From Richelia intracellularis (lineage in GTDB: Bacteria; Cyanobacteriota; Cyanobacteriia; Cyanobacteriales; Nostocaceae), in assembly GCA_000613065.1 (NCBI GenBank), contig CBZS010000673.1, positions 1 through 61,660 of the forward strand: a stretch of DNA of 61,660 nt. The letters run 5' to 3'. The notes below the pieces were generated by a model. The model did no database searches, was not told the DNA's origin, and worked only from the letters and a program-made list of their open reading frames with translations. Made by a program: the position numbers and the translations under genes. Shown piece by piece: positions 31,451 through 41,841 of this stretch (position 1 is the stretch's first letter; each line of letters opens with the position of its first letter).

Positions 31451-32561
31451 AGGGTAAGCGCATCTCAAATTCTATTGACAAGCGGGTTGAGAGGTATGAT
31501 CATCATGTTGGGATAAACAAGCAGTAAGAACAGTCAGCAAGCATATAATTCTTATCCATAGCGACTCGATTAGATTTTTGGCGATTACTACGTTTCAAAG
31601 ATTGCTCTAGGTTTAAAGCATTAAGAGCTATTCGCCGCAGAAGTGCTAAGTTTTGTGGAGCATGACCAGTACGGACACCACAAGCATCTTCAGAAAAAGT
31701 GACATCTAAAGTCCAATGCAACCCATTTAAGACCAACCCAATGAAGACGAATCAGTTGTCCTAAGTTACGAGTATCACAATTTAAACTAGTTAGATAAAA
31801 CTGAACTTCACCCACGGGTTGTTTGATTCCAAAGATGTGGTAACCGCACAACCATGACAACCCATTTAAGACCAACCCAATTGTCTTGGTTATGCAAAGT
31901 TTGCTGTTGAGAAATAGGAACACACCAAATTTGACGTTTTTCACTACGATGATGACCTTTCTCTACCCGTTTATCATAACTATGGATAATACCTTTAAAG
32001 CCTTGAGATAACTGTTGCTCAAACCAATTTTTCACTTGTCCGTAAAGTCTAGGATGATTACCTTTGAGTGCTAAAACATAATCTGCTTTTGCATTCAATA
32101 TTTGGGATGCAATTGCTGTTTGCGTACCCATGGCATCAATGGTAATAATACATCCAGCCATGTCTAATAATTCCAATAATGCAGGGATTGCTGTAATTTC
32201 ATTCCATTGATTTATCGTCTTGTTTTACTTGTCCTAAAACAAGACGATAAATCAATCGACCATGCACTAACTAGATGTAACGCTGATTTACCCTGTTCTC
32301 TATCATAGGAACCTTTGAGGGTCTTACCATCAATGGTAATTACCTGTGCTCCTGGGGCTTCAACTATTGATTCTACCCAACGTCGAAAGCATCCCTCAAA
32401 TACTTTTGGGTTAATGGGTTCAAACACCCGTGGAAAGGTATCTGCACTTGGGATGCCCTCTGGTAAAGCTAAAAACTGCTCCAACCAGTCGTATTTACTC
32501 AATCCATAATTTTCCATGTCCTCCCATCCCTTACCTCCTGCAATCACTGATAGTATTCCAA
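31451..32561 (-). pseudogene. ISAs1-family element, truncated copy 2
   Basis: It is nearly identical to the element at 6.3-7.6 kb, with the same protein blocks: DTFPRVFEPINPKVFEGCF, DGKTLKGSYDREQGKSALHL, IITIDAMGTQTAIASQILNA, DYVLALKGNHPRLYGQVKNW and CGVRTGHAPQNLALLRRIAL. The Glu region (VIRLHW in copy 1) is scrambled by a small duplication containing GLKWV. The 5' end of the gene is cut off at a fold-back palindrome (32521-32587). Several frameshifts make it non-functional. Confidence 0.85.
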
Positions 32562-32587
32562 TGATTGCAGGAGGTAAGGGATGGGAG
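32521..32587. repeat. Fold-back palindrome joining ISAs1 to a methyltransferase fragment
   Basis: 26 bp (32521-32546) are perfectly repeated in inverse at 32562-32587 around a 15-base loop. In ISAs1 copy 1 the sequence continues normally after CCAATGATT, so the right arm is a new inverted copy of the left one. Confidence 0.85.
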
Positions 32588-33279
32588 TTTCCCAGGGAAT
32601 GCGTGTCGCAGATATTGGCTATGGTACGGGTAATGTCTCTTTTGGTATAGGATCCAATATTGGCCTTAGTGGCTCAGTTTGTCGTGTAGATGTGAGGAAA
32701 GCACAGCTAAATATAGCCCATTCCCAAGCAGCAAGCCTCAACTGTAGTAATGTAGTATTTACCTGTGCTAGTGCCTACGACACTGGGTTACCACAAGAAT
32801 CCTTCGATTTAGTTTACTGTCGTTTTTTCTTAATGCATCTCAATCAACCAAAGGATGCACTCTTAGAAATGCTTTCCCTTGTCAAGCCCGGTGGATTGAT
32901 TGTATGTGAAGAAGCTGATATTAGTCGTAGCTTTTGTGACCCTAGCTCCTCTGCTTATGAACGTTGTTTTGAGCTTTTATTAAATATCAGTGACATTCGG
33001 GGTCAACATTTCCGCCTTTGAGCTAATTTATACCGCAGTTTTCAGGATATTGGGTTAGCTAATCTAGAAGCTTGTTCAATTCAACCCATTGCATTCTCTG
33101 AAAATCATAAGCGGTTGATTGATTTGTCATTATTTGAGTTAGCTGACGGACTCATCGCAGCTGGGCTGACAGTACAAGAGGAAATTGCTCAGATAATTTC
33201 TCAATTGAAAACTTTAGCTGCTGATGAAAGAACAGTGTTTGGTATTCCTCCTATGACACAGGTTTGGGCAAGAAAATAA
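32581..33279 (+). pseudogene. SAM-dependent methyltransferase, 5'-truncated pseudogene
   Basis: The class I methyltransferase fold is visible: MRVADIGYGTGNVSFGIG (motif I, GxGxG), then a motif II-like GSVCRVDV, SFDLVYCRFFLMHL (motif IV), and LSLVKPGGLIVCEE (motif V/VI). A TGA at 33019-33021 follows QHFRL, and the same frame continues with ANLYRSFQDIGLANLEACSI to a natural end (PPMTQVWARK) at 33279. The first part of the gene is missing; its border is the fold-back palindrome. The original substrate cannot be told. Confidence 0.8.
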
Positions 33280-33710
33280 GGAATAGGTAAATTTCCACAG
33301 ATTAGTTTGACGGTATGAAAACAGACACCATCCAGGTTTGCCATTCCGTTACAATGGGAAACTCGCCTGGAGTCACTGCAAACTTTTCTTTGCACTACGG
33401 TAAACGATCAGGATTAGTGAGACAGACTACTAACACACTAGTTCATCTCATTAATTCTAGTAAAAAATTTGTGGTGGGAGCCTCTCGCTCTCTAATTTTA
33501 GGAAGCGGACAAGATACCCTTACTACAGCAAAGCATCAAAATTAATGGGGTCAAGTAGTGCAATTACCATTGTTACTGCTCTCTTTCCTTATTAACATCA
33601 AAAATTGTTGTCTTATTTCCGCTCACCTATACTAGAGATTTTGATGGGACTCTAAATTAAAGGCATAATCAACATGAACATCAAACCCAGTCTCTAGCTG
33701 TAAACCTGGG
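33280..33710. other. Region between two pseudogenes
   Basis: A 76-codon plus-strand frame (33315-33545) contains no domain I recognise and no convincing ribosome-binding site. It may be more gene debris. Confidence 0.3.
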
Positions 33711-35494
33711 ATGAAACAACGCCAACCCTATCTCCATTATCTAGTTTTATTGGTAATTATATTTGTGGGACCAATATTACGCTTCAGTAATTTAGGTTTA
33801 AAACCTTTGTGGTTAGATGAAGTAATTACAGCTACTTTTAGCCTCGGTAATAATTACCATAATTATCCCACAGATATAGTGCTATCCCTAGATCAGTTGT
33901 TAGAATTTTTACCTATCAACCGGAGGTGAGTTGTCCCCAAATAGCTGAGAATATTGGCAGTCAGTCTACACATCCACCCTTATTTTTTTGCTGGCTTTAC
34001 CAGTGGTTGGGGTGGATTCATCGGCGTTGCTGAATCAGGGGATGATTTCACTAAATTTTCAACGATTTATCAATGGTTTCAAACGCTAATTGATCCCGCA
34101 GTTATGCAACGCCGATGAATCCTTTGGGAGACAATTGGGTGGCAAAATTGCGAACGCTGCCTGCTGTGCTTGGTATATTAACCATCCCAGTAATGTATGG
34201 AACCAATCGTCTGGCTTTCTCCAGGATTGCGGGGTTAATGGCTGCGGTTGTGATGGCTGTTTCCCCGTTTGCTGTCTATCTTTCCCAAGAAGCTCGCCAC
34301 TACACCTTGCCCATGGTGTTGATTAGTTTATCGCTGTGGATATTATTACAGATACAAAAAGATATTTTTCACAGGAAGAAACTCAATATTGGGGTTTGGT
34401 TGGCGTGGGTAGGTGTGCATACCATCAGCCTCTATGTACATTATTTTTGCATACTTGCCCTAATCCCCGTAACTGGTACTTTGGTATTGATAATGTGGTG
34501 GTATCGGCAGAAAATTTTCCAGCCAATTCGAGTTTGGTTAGGGTTAATTTTAGCTAATCTTGGGATAGCGATAGCGTTTTTACCTTGATTACTAGTCATA
34601 CTGAGTCATGCTAGTCGTGCGGAAACTCATTGGATTGCCACAGCAAATTACTTTAACCCGTTATCTCAAACAATAATTAGTTGGTTGCTGATGGTGATTG
34701 TCTTACCTCTGGAAAGCCAACCATTACTAGTGACGATGTTATCAGGATTGCTCATGATTGGATTTTGTGTATGGTTTGGCAGACATTTTTTTCAAGGGTT
34801 AAAACATTTATGTCAAAGTAACTCCGATAAATTACCTACAGTTACTCTACTTATATTTGCTGCGGTCATACTATTAGAGTTCTTTTTCATCGTCTATTTT
34901 TTAAACAAAGACATTACTAGTGCCCCACCATATAGTTTTGTATACTACCCAGCTATTTGTGCTTTAATTTGTGCATCTATAAGCAATAATTATAAACTCA
35001 GAGCAAATGTAAAAATAATAGAGATAATATTACTATTCAGTTATATTATCTCTATTTTTGTAATTAATAACTTGGGTTTGAAAAAGCCTTTTGAGCCAGA
35101 AAAAGTTGCTCAAATAATGAACCAAGATTCAGAAAAACCATTGATGCTGGTCACAGCATATTCAAATTATTAGGATATCGCATTGGGGTGGAGTTTTGCC
35201 TTAGCATTAAAAAAGATTAGGGAGAATAATGACCAACCATCTTACTTTGGGTTCTACAAAAAATATCCAGACTGGCTAGCTATTTGGCAAAAACTGTCTC
35301 AAATTGAATCAAAAAACCTCTCTCAACTAAATCTATGGGTAATTGGTCCTGGAATCATACGCCAACAATGTCCCCTAAAAGCACAGGTGTCTCCAGCCTT
35401 AGCTTGTGATATCGATCCTACACAACACTACCGCATCGGTATTTCTTATCAGTTATATAGATGTGCTAAAAGGGAAAACCATGCTCGAGCTTAA
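33711..35494 (+). pseudogene. GT39-like membrane glycosyltransferase pseudogene, interrupted by a MITE
   Basis: The N-terminus has the first membrane helix (YLVLLVIIFVGPILRF) and LGLKPLWLDEVITA, the catalytic Asp loop of ArnT/PMT-type transferases. A frameshift near 33905 leads to STHPPLFFCWLYQWLGWIH. A MITE is inserted at 34023-34113, after which PLGDNWVAKLRTLPAVLG continues in frame with the text before the element. Later membrane helices follow (SPFAVYLSQEARHYTLPMVL). In-frame stops stand at 34586-34588 (FLP, stop, LLVILSHASRAETHW) and 35171-35173. It presumably once used a polyprenyl-phosphate sugar. Four independent lesions show it is dead. Confidence 0.82.
34015..34121 (+). mobile_element. 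MITE copy 6 (34023-34113), imperfect 8-bp duplication
   Basis: The flanks are GATTCATC (34015-34022) and GATGAATC (34114-34121), equal at six of eight positions. Removing element plus one flank gives TGG ATT CAT CCT TTG GGA, which restores WIHPLG in the glycosyltransferase frame. The element reads TGA in the gene frame, so this insertion truncated the protein. Confidence 0.85.
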
Positions 35495-35736
35495 TCACAG
35501 CTCAGTGTTCGTAGTGTTTGGCAGGGAATAGTTTTGAGATATTCGCAAATTACTCTATATGTGTTGTATCTGTTTTCCACCTGGTATAAATTTTACTAGA
35601 TTTGGCAAGCGTTCGCTATTACTCGTGAATCCAAAAAGTTAGCGACACAAAAACTAGCTCAAAAGCAAAAAGCTATGGGCTGGCAAAACTTGATATTATA
35701 AATAGAGCATTGTAAATAAATATTACGGTTTCGTTA
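35495..35736. other. Intergenic region
   Basis: 240 bp without a gene; one GCGTTCGC octamer near 35609. It should carry the promoter of the methyltransferase gene. Confidence 0.4.
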
Positions 35737-36723
35737 ATGTACCTATACTACGCTCTTGGATTTATAGTTTCACTATTAGCGATCGGCACTGTTGTCTATC
35801 TAATCACTCCGCGCAGCTATGAATCGTCTGAGACTGTAGCCAATTCCTACGATGAATGGACTCAAGACGGTATTTTAGAATATTACTGGGGCGAACATAT
35901 CCATTTAGGTCACTATGGCTCACCTCCACGACGCAAAGATTTTTTGCAAGCTAAAGCCGACTTTGTTCACGAAATGGTGAAGTGGGGCGCTTTGGATAAA
36001 TTGCCTGGTGGTACTACCGTTTTAGATGTAGGCTGTGGAATTGGTGGTAGCAGTCGTATCTTAGCTAGAGATTACAGATTTGACGTTACCGGAGTAACAA
36101 TTAGTCCCAAACAAGTACAACGGGCAACAGAATTAACTCCCGAAAACGTTACGGCTAAATTCCAAGTAGATGATGCTTTAGCACTATCTTTTCCTGACAA
36201 TAGTTTTGATGTAGTTTGGTCGATTGAAGCTGGTCCCCATATGCCAGATAAAGCCAAATATGCTCAAGAAATGATGAGAGTTTTAAAGCCCGGAGGCACT
36301 TTAGTGGTAGCTGACTGGAATCAGCGAGATGATCGTCAAGTACCCCTAAATTTCTGGGAAAAACCAGTAATGCGTCAACTATTAGACCAGTGGTCACATC
36401 CAGCTTTTTCTAGTATTGAAGGCTTTTCCGAACAAATAGCAGAGACTGGACTAGTTGAAGGAGAAGTAGTAACTGCCGATTGGACTAAAGAAACTCTTCC
36501 CTCTTGGTTAGAATCAATTTGGCAAGGTATTGTTAGACCTAAAGGATTAATTAAGTTCGGTTTAACAGGATTTTTTAAATCTTTGAGAGAAGTACCTACC
36601 ATGTTGCTCATGCGAGTTGGATTTGGTAATGGTCTTTGTCGATTTGGGATGTTTCGTGCTATTAAGTCTCAATCTGTACCTCAATCAAACCAGACCATAA
36701 CAACTGAAACTTTTAATGCCTAG
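35737..36723 (+). CDS. MPBQ/MSBQ methyltransferase (tocopherol and plastoquinone synthesis)
   Basis: The protein resembles the cyanobacterial enzyme (Synechocystis Sll0418 type) that methylates 2-methyl-6-phytyl- and 2-methyl-6-solanesyl-benzoquinol. An N-terminal membrane helix (residues 3-25) anchors it. It is followed by SYDEWTQDGILEYYWGEHIH, the SAM site LDVGCGIGGSSRILA (motif I), VTGVTISPKQVQRA, SIEAGPHMPDK and the strongly conserved block ADWNQRDDRQVPLNFWEKPV. This last block separates the family from the gamma-tocopherol methyltransferases. Length 328 is right. Two pseudogenes lie upstream, so no operon is apparent. Confidence 0.9.
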   Translation: MYLYYALGFIVSLLAIGTVVYLITPRSYESSETVANSYDEWTQDGILEYYWGEHIHLGHYGSPPRRKDFLQAKADFVHEMVKWGALDKLPGGTTVLDVGCGIGGSSRILARDYRFDVTGVTISPKQVQRATELTPENVTAKFQVDDALALSFPDNSFDVVWSIEAGPHMPDKAKYAQEMMRVLKPGGTLVVADWNQRDDRQVPLNFWEKPVMRQLLDQWSHPAFSSIEGFSEQIAETGLVEGEVVTADWTKETLPSWLESIWQGIVRPKGLIKFGLTGFFKSLREVPTMLLMRVGFGNGLCRFGMFRAIKSQSVPQSNQTITTETFNA

Positions 36724-37172
36724 GGAACGAAATTTTGGCGAATAAATTAATATAGAATACTTATAAAAAGAACTGGGAAATTAACCAATGTTTCCCAGTG
36801 AATTTTTAATTTATTATCTTTGAATTTGTGAAGCGATCGCATAGTCTTAACCTTTGATATATCAAAACTTTTCAAATCTATATAAAAACAGATAAAATTA
36901 ACCTTCTTTGTCAGACTGTATCTAGAAAAAGAACATATAATATTTAATTACAGGTAATTATTTGATAGTAACGTCGGTGAATTATTCCATCGTAGCTATT
37001 ATCAAATCTTAGAATAATATCCGCATTTTATCCTGATTTTCACTGTCCAGATAAGTTGATACAATTGATTTTTTCTGTATAAATTGCTTTACCATCCTAT
37101 TTATGTTTTTGAATAGAATAGATACTACTGTTGACTCATTGTTATCGCGTAAAAACTCAATGAAAAGATATC
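36724..37172. other. 450-bp intergenic region
   Basis: AT-rich, one HIP1 octamer at about 36834. No gene, repeat or terminator of note. Confidence 0.4.
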
Positions 37173-38357
37173 ATGCAAAATGAAATCGTCATAGTTGGTG
37201 CTGGGATTGGTGGTTTAACCCTAGCTATTGCTTTGGAACAAAAAGGCATTAATTTTCGCTTATGTGAACAAGCAAATTCCTTTGAAGCTTTAGGATATGG
37301 GATTCAAGTAAGTCCCAATGTAGTTCGGGTATTAAGGAAATTAGGTGTTGAAAAACAGCTAGACAGAGTATCTCATATTTGTTGCGGCTTTGAATTACGC
37401 TCTTTTAACACTGACAAAATTTTGGCTAAATGGCAAATTGATAACGAAATACCTTATTACCAATGCCGACGAGCAGATTTACACCAATTATTATTTGATG
37501 CGATTCAAAACAAAGGTAGAATTCATTTCTCCCAGCGTTTAGAGTCCTACGAGCAAAAGGAGAATTGTCTACATCTGTATCTGCAAAACCAAGAACCCAT
37601 AACAGCAAAAGTACTGGTAGCAGCAGACGGAGTTCATTCCGTTATCAGGCGTTCCCTCTTTCCTCAATACCAAGCACGGTACGCTGGTTACGCCGCATAT
37701 AGAGTCATTTTACCTTTTCAAGACAGATATCGTTCCTTGTGGGGCAAAGCAACAGTTTGGATGGGTAGAAATCACCACGTTGTAATATACCCCAATGGTA
37801 ATGAACAGAATTCAACATCTTGGCTCAATTTAGTATTAGTAGTCAAAGATAAAAACTGGCATAACCAAGGCTGGACAATTCCTGCAGATAAAACGGCGTT
37901 AGCGAAAGATTTTGCTAGCCAATCCGATGAACTCAACCTAATTTTAGAAGACATGATAGTAAGCCCAGAAGCATGCTTTAAATGGGGCTTATTTATTCAT
38001 CAACCACTACCCTATTGGTCCCAAGGAAAGGTCACCTTATTGGGTGATGCAGCCCATCCAATGCTGCCGTTTCAAGCTCAAGGGGCAGCCATGGCAATAG
38101 AAGATGCTTATGTATTAGCTAAGTATCTAGCTAGCGAAAATGATGTAGAAAAGGCTCTTATCAAGTATCAACAAGCCCGAATAGAACGCACCACAGCAGT
38201 GCAGCGAGTTTCCAGAAATAATGCCGATATATTCCACGCTACAGGGATAAAAGCATTAATCAGAGATTTGGGTTTGGGTTTAGTATCTGCGACTATCCCT
38301 AATTTACTCAATCAAAAAACAGCTTGGATTTATAACTATAATGCAGAAACACCATGA
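37173..38357 (+). CDS. FAD-dependent monooxygenase
   Basis: This is a class A flavoprotein hydroxylase: the dinucleotide-binding IVGAGIGGLTLAIALEQKG opens the protein, LVAADGVHSVIRR (the DG motif) is central, and VTLLGDAAHPMLPFQAQGAA (the GD motif, contacting the FAD ribityl) follows near residue 295. The 394 residues match salicylate-hydroxylase-like and zeaxanthin-epoxidase-like groups; QGAAMAIEDAYVLAKYL is shared by both. The substrate is probably an aromatic or isoprenoid ring. It could cooperate with the quinone methyltransferase upstream, but the 450-bp gap argues against co-transcription. Confidence 0.85.
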   Translation: MQNEIVIVGAGIGGLTLAIALEQKGINFRLCEQANSFEALGYGIQVSPNVVRVLRKLGVEKQLDRVSHICCGFELRSFNTDKILAKWQIDNEIPYYQCRRADLHQLLFDAIQNKGRIHFSQRLESYEQKENCLHLYLQNQEPITAKVLVAADGVHSVIRRSLFPQYQARYAGYAAYRVILPFQDRYRSLWGKATVWMGRNHHVVIYPNGNEQNSTSWLNLVLVVKDKNWHNQGWTIPADKTALAKDFASQSDELNLILEDMIVSPEACFKWGLFIHQPLPYWSQGKVTLLGDAAHPMLPFQAQGAAMAIEDAYVLAKYLASENDVEKALIKYQQARIERTTAVQRVSRNNADIFHATGIKALIRDLGLGLVSATIPNLLNQKTAWIYNYNAETP

Positions 38358-38569
38358 GATACCTTGTTCCTTAATTGCATAATTACTTGCCTCCTGTCAA
38401 TCACACTTATCGAGATATGGTAAAAGCTGGAAAAGTTTGACGGTTGAGTTACTGCACTCTAAATATATAAATTAGTTCAGGTCTTGGGCACCTCGAAAAA
38501 TTGAGCAAGTAGCTCGCGAGATGAGAGTATAGGGAAAGCAGAAGCTGGGCTTTAATCGCCATGGAATAA

Positions 38570-38731
38570 AAACAAGTCGGGGAAATTGAACAGCGATACC
38601 AGAAGTTAGAAAGCAAGAAGACCCTGTTGATCAAGTTAGACGAGACGGTGCCGTGGTCATAATTTCGTCCGATTTTAGAACAAGTGCATGACAAGCCCAG
38701 AAAAAATAATGCTGGGCGAAAGCCCATACAT
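38570..38731 (+). pseudogene. IS5-type transposase N-terminal fragment
   Basis: The plus-strand reading QRYQKLESKKTLLIKLDETV, a stop after PWS, then FRPILEQVHDKPRKNNAGRK matches the N-terminus of IS5-family transposases (which have VPWE.FRP and NAGRKP). It ends abruptly at the border with an IS1634 fragment. About 200 bp before it after the monooxygenase stop hold no gene. Confidence 0.6.
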
Positions 38732-39594
38732 GCATCAAGTAAAATCCCAGGATATCGTATTGCCCCCTGTTGTAATAATTATGGTGGTGTGCGAAAACGG
38801 TGGCTAGTGATAGAAAGTCAACCCCGTAAAGAATCTGACTTAAAACAACTGGAAAAACAAACGTCTGACCAAAAAATATACCCAGGCACAATCCCAACTA
38901 CGAAAATTGTGTCAACAGGAATTTGCATGTGCCGAAGGTGCATTCAACGCAGCCAAATTACTTGAGAGTCAGTTGCCATTTCATCAACTTGCATGCAAAT
39001 ATTGAAGTTATTGAATATGGCCAACACCGGGGACGTGGTATACCTCGCAAGGATTCTCAACCTACCCTAATTTCCCATATTCAAGCCGAAATTGTACCCA
39101 AATAAACTGCAATTACTATTGCCACAGAATAGGCTGGCAGGTTTATTCTTGCCACCAATGTTCTTGATGCCGACAAACTTAGCAACGAAGATGTTTTACC
39201 TGAATATAAGGCACAACAATCTACAGAACGTGGTTTTCGGTTTCTCAAACACCCATTGTTTTTTACTTTCACTGTGTTTCTAAATTCAAGGAAAAGAGTG
39301 GGGGCTTTGGCAATGGTTATGGGTTTGTGTTTCCTAGTTTACAGCCTAGGTCAGAGGGCATTACGCCAATCTCTAAAACGAGCATCCCAAACAATTCAAA
39401 ATCAGTTAGGTAAACCAACTGCCACTCCTACTTTAGGTTGGGTGTTTCAATGTTTCATGTCAATTCATTTATTAACGTTGGCTTCTTTGAAACAGATTTC
39501 CAACCTCAGTGAACAGCGGTGCTGGATTCTACAGTTTTTTGGTGCTGTCTGTCGTAAATATTATCTTCTTTGCTAACTAACCTGCGGAATGTGG
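38732..39594 (+). pseudogene. IS1634-type transposase, C-terminal fragment (copy 2)
   Basis: It is near-identical to 19423-20278. It reads SKIPGYRIAPCCNNYGG and RKRWLVIESQPRKESDLKQL, a frameshifted region (HIQAEIVPK then a stop) and TVFLNSRKRVGALAMVMGLC, SIHLLTLASLKQISNLSEQR. It ends with the same inverted-repeat end ACCTGCGGAATGTGGG. The N-terminal half is absent. It has extra stops compared with copy 1. Confidence 0.82.
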
Positions 39595-39752
39595 GCTGAA
39601 AAACTCGTGTTTTAAGTAGTTTGTAATTACTTGCGTAATTTATGGCTAGGTTTTTTCATCAAGCAGCAAGTTTTTGGACGATGTTGATGAACTGGTGATT
39701 CACTTCTGCCAAAAATAAAAACATCCTAACTATCTTAGCTATTGTTATAAAA

Positions 39753-39790
39753 AAAGAGTGTGAATACCTATTAGAGATATCACACTCTTT
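39753..39790 (-). terminator. Intrinsic terminator downstream of the rod-linker gene
   Basis: An 11-bp perfect stem (AAAGAGTGTGA/TCACACTCTTT, 16-base loop) is followed on the minus strand by TTTTTATAAC, about 80 bp past the linker stop codon. Confidence 0.8.
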
Positions 39791-39869
39791 ATGCTTGGGG
39801 GTCAACCAATTTTGGATTGTTGATTTTGCATTAACTCCAAAACATTATTGATCAACCTCTAATTTCTAA

Positions 39870-40604
39870 TTAATAACCCCCGAAATTTGGCAAAATACCA
39901 GATGTAGCTAACCATGCAAAACAAACTGCCAAGCCGGTGGTAGATATCAACATCCAGGATATAACAGACCAATCTGAACTTTGTTTAAATGTATTCCAGT
40001 TAAACGGTTGACGACCAAATCCACTGGGGAATGGGAATTTATCACGATAATCCGTACCATAGCGAGCTGTCCGAGCAAAGGGCAATTCACCTTGATCCCG
40101 TTGGGGTAAAATCCTCCGTCTTTGATAAGGAACTATTTGCTCACCAAAGTTATTTAGATACTCTTCACTATCCAGCAAAGCATTGATAAAACCTTGCAGT
40201 CCGTTAGTTGCTAATACTATTGACCAAGCTAGTTTTTCACGTTCATCGTATACATTACGACCCAGAATTCTCTGCATACAGATTTCTACGAAGCGATAAT
40301 TATTATTGCTATCGTAGTTCAGTCTCCGAAATGGATCGGAAGTAGCCAGTCCTCGAATAAAATCTCTAACTGTAATTTGACCAGACCGAAGCTGAGACTC
40401 CAAATAAGTCTGGCGGTTACTAGCTAACATCTGTTGCTCATGAAAAATCTGGTAATACGCAGCCCAAATTAGCTCATCTATCTCTTTGGAGTTGAGTAAT
40501 ACTTCTTTGGAGTAAACTCTTGCCTGTTCTTCACCATTAACTTCATAGCCAGCAACGCGCTGATTCTGAGAGGAAGGAGAGTAAGTTAATAAAGGAATAG
40601 ACAC
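39870..40604 (-). CDS. cpcL: Membrane-anchored phycobilisome rod linker (CpcL/CpcG2 type)
   Basis: Residues 1-180 are a phycobilisome linker (REL/PBS) domain with IDELIWAAYYQIFHEQQML, RSGQITVRDFIRGLATSDPF, VEICMQRILGR and FINALLDSEEYLNNFG. Instead of the soluble C-terminal region of CpcG, the protein ends in a Pro/Arg-rich stretch and one hydrophobic helix (about residues 212-233, WSVISWMLISTTGLAVCFAWL). In the known CpcL/CpcG2 proteins that helix anchors core-less phycocyanin rods in the thylakoid beside photosystem I or NDH-1. The gene has its own terminator, and no cpc operon is nearby, as usual for cpcL. Confidence 0.88.
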   Translation of the reverse strand: MSIPLLTYSPSSQNQRVAGYEVNGEEQARVYSKEVLLNSKEIDELIWAAYYQIFHEQQMLASNRQTYLESQLRSGQITVRDFIRGLATSDPFRRLNYDSNNNYRFVEICMQRILGRNVYDEREKLAWSIVLATNGLQGFINALLDSEEYLNNFGEQIVPYQRRRILPQRDQGELPFARTARYGTDYRDKFPFPSGFGRQPFNWNTFKQSSDWSVISWMLISTTGLAVCFAWLATSGILPNFGGY

Positions 40605-41148
40605 TCTAAAAATCCTTAAGCTAAACTTTTAATAAAAACGATGATTAATAAATGTTGTTAGATTCTATCCCATCTGTTCTCAACTCCCAGCTTAAAAGAT
40701 AAAGTTGGTAAGGGTCAATATAAATAAAGTAAAGCTTTATTACGCAAACTTTATATTCATAAATATGATAAATACATTCACTACTAATCAGATATGATCC
40801 CAGTCCAATTTAATCTAATTTATGTAATACATCTAATTTTCTATCACCAATTAACATTCCATATAAATAAAAGCTAAAAGCGGTAGATATATACAGCACA
40901 ATTATCACAAGTAGACCCGATAACTCTTAAGATTATCCATACACCTAGGAGCTATATCTAGATTTAGTGAGAACAATCAAATATGAATCTTATATTACTT
41001 TTTGTAACTTTGACTTCTGTTGCCAAAAATTGTTCAATCAGAAATAATTTTATTTTTTTGACAACATTAGCAAAATTCAATGTTACTCCCATGTAATGAA
41101 ATTGCTTATAGTTGATATTTGATATTCTGATTTAGAAATCACCCAAAA
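40605..41148. other. 540-bp intergenic region upstream of cpcL
   Basis: AT-rich DNA without an open frame. It should hold the cpcL promoter; no named regulator site could be recognised. Confidence 0.4.
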
Positions 41149-41841
41149 TTACACCCTAAAGTGAGACAACTCTGGATAACAGTATTCTGATTGGGAGTCT
41201 TTTTGAATGTATTGCTTAATGCTATCAATGTCTATAAAGCAGTCTGCTACATTAATTAAACTGTCACTAGTCATTGATCGCAAACTCACAACCTCCACCC
41301 TAACGCCCTTATAAGAAACTGTATTGACGGCATAAGCTAAATCCCCATCTCCACTAACTAAAATTGCTGTATCGTAATATGGAGCAAGATTCAGCATATC
41401 AACGGCAATTTCTACATCCAAATTAGCTTTTTTTGAGCCATCGGGAAACTGCACCACATCCTTGGTTACTAAACGATAGCCATTTCGGCGCATCCACAAC
41501 AGAAAACCCTGCTGCTTCTCATTTGTTCGATCCACTCCGGTATAAAAGAATGTTCGAAGTAGTCGAGAATCCCTAGTCAATAGCACAAGCAATTTTGCAT
41601 AGTCAATTTCTATACCCAATTGCAATGCAGCATAGAAAAGGTTAGAACCATCTATGAAAATTGCTATTCTACCACGATTAGCATTTCTACCGAGAAAAAG
41701 TTCTTCATTATCTTCAGGAAAATCAATTTCTTCGTTATGTTCATCGCCATTCACTGACAATGATGGAGAATCATATTGCTGGACTTTGATCGGATGAGGA
41801 GTCTGGCTTACTTTTTTTATAATGTTTTTATGTTGATTCAT
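41149..41841 (-). CDS. NYN-domain protein, LabA-like
   Basis: After an acidic, poorly conserved N-terminus (about 55 residues), the NYN/DUF88 fold (PIN-like nuclease) begins: IAIFIDGSNLFYAALQLG with the first Asp, KKANLDVEIAVDMLNLA with the central Asp, and DTAILVSGDGDLAYAVNTV with the terminal DxD. All acidic residues of the putative metal site are present. LabA in Synechococcus takes part in circadian output, and this protein has the same general shape, but several paralogues exist in filamentous cyanobacteria. The start ATG at 41841 gives MNQHKNIIKKVS; a later start is possible. Confidence 0.82.
   Translation of the reverse strand: MNQHKNIIKKVSQTPHPIKVQQYDSPSLSVNGDEHNEEIDFPEDNEELFLGRNANRGRIAIFIDGSNLFYAALQLGIEIDYAKLLVLLTRDSRLLRTFFYTGVDRTNEKQQGFLLWMRRNGYRLVTKDVVQFPDGSKKANLDVEIAVDMLNLAPYYDTAILVSGDGDLAYAVNTVSYKGVRVEVVSLRSMTSDSLINVADCFIDIDSIKQYIQKDSQSEYCYPELSHFRV

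Noticed and set aside
33315-33545. 76-codon frame between two pseudogenes
   Set aside because: No domain or start signal; could be debris, but there is no support for a gene.
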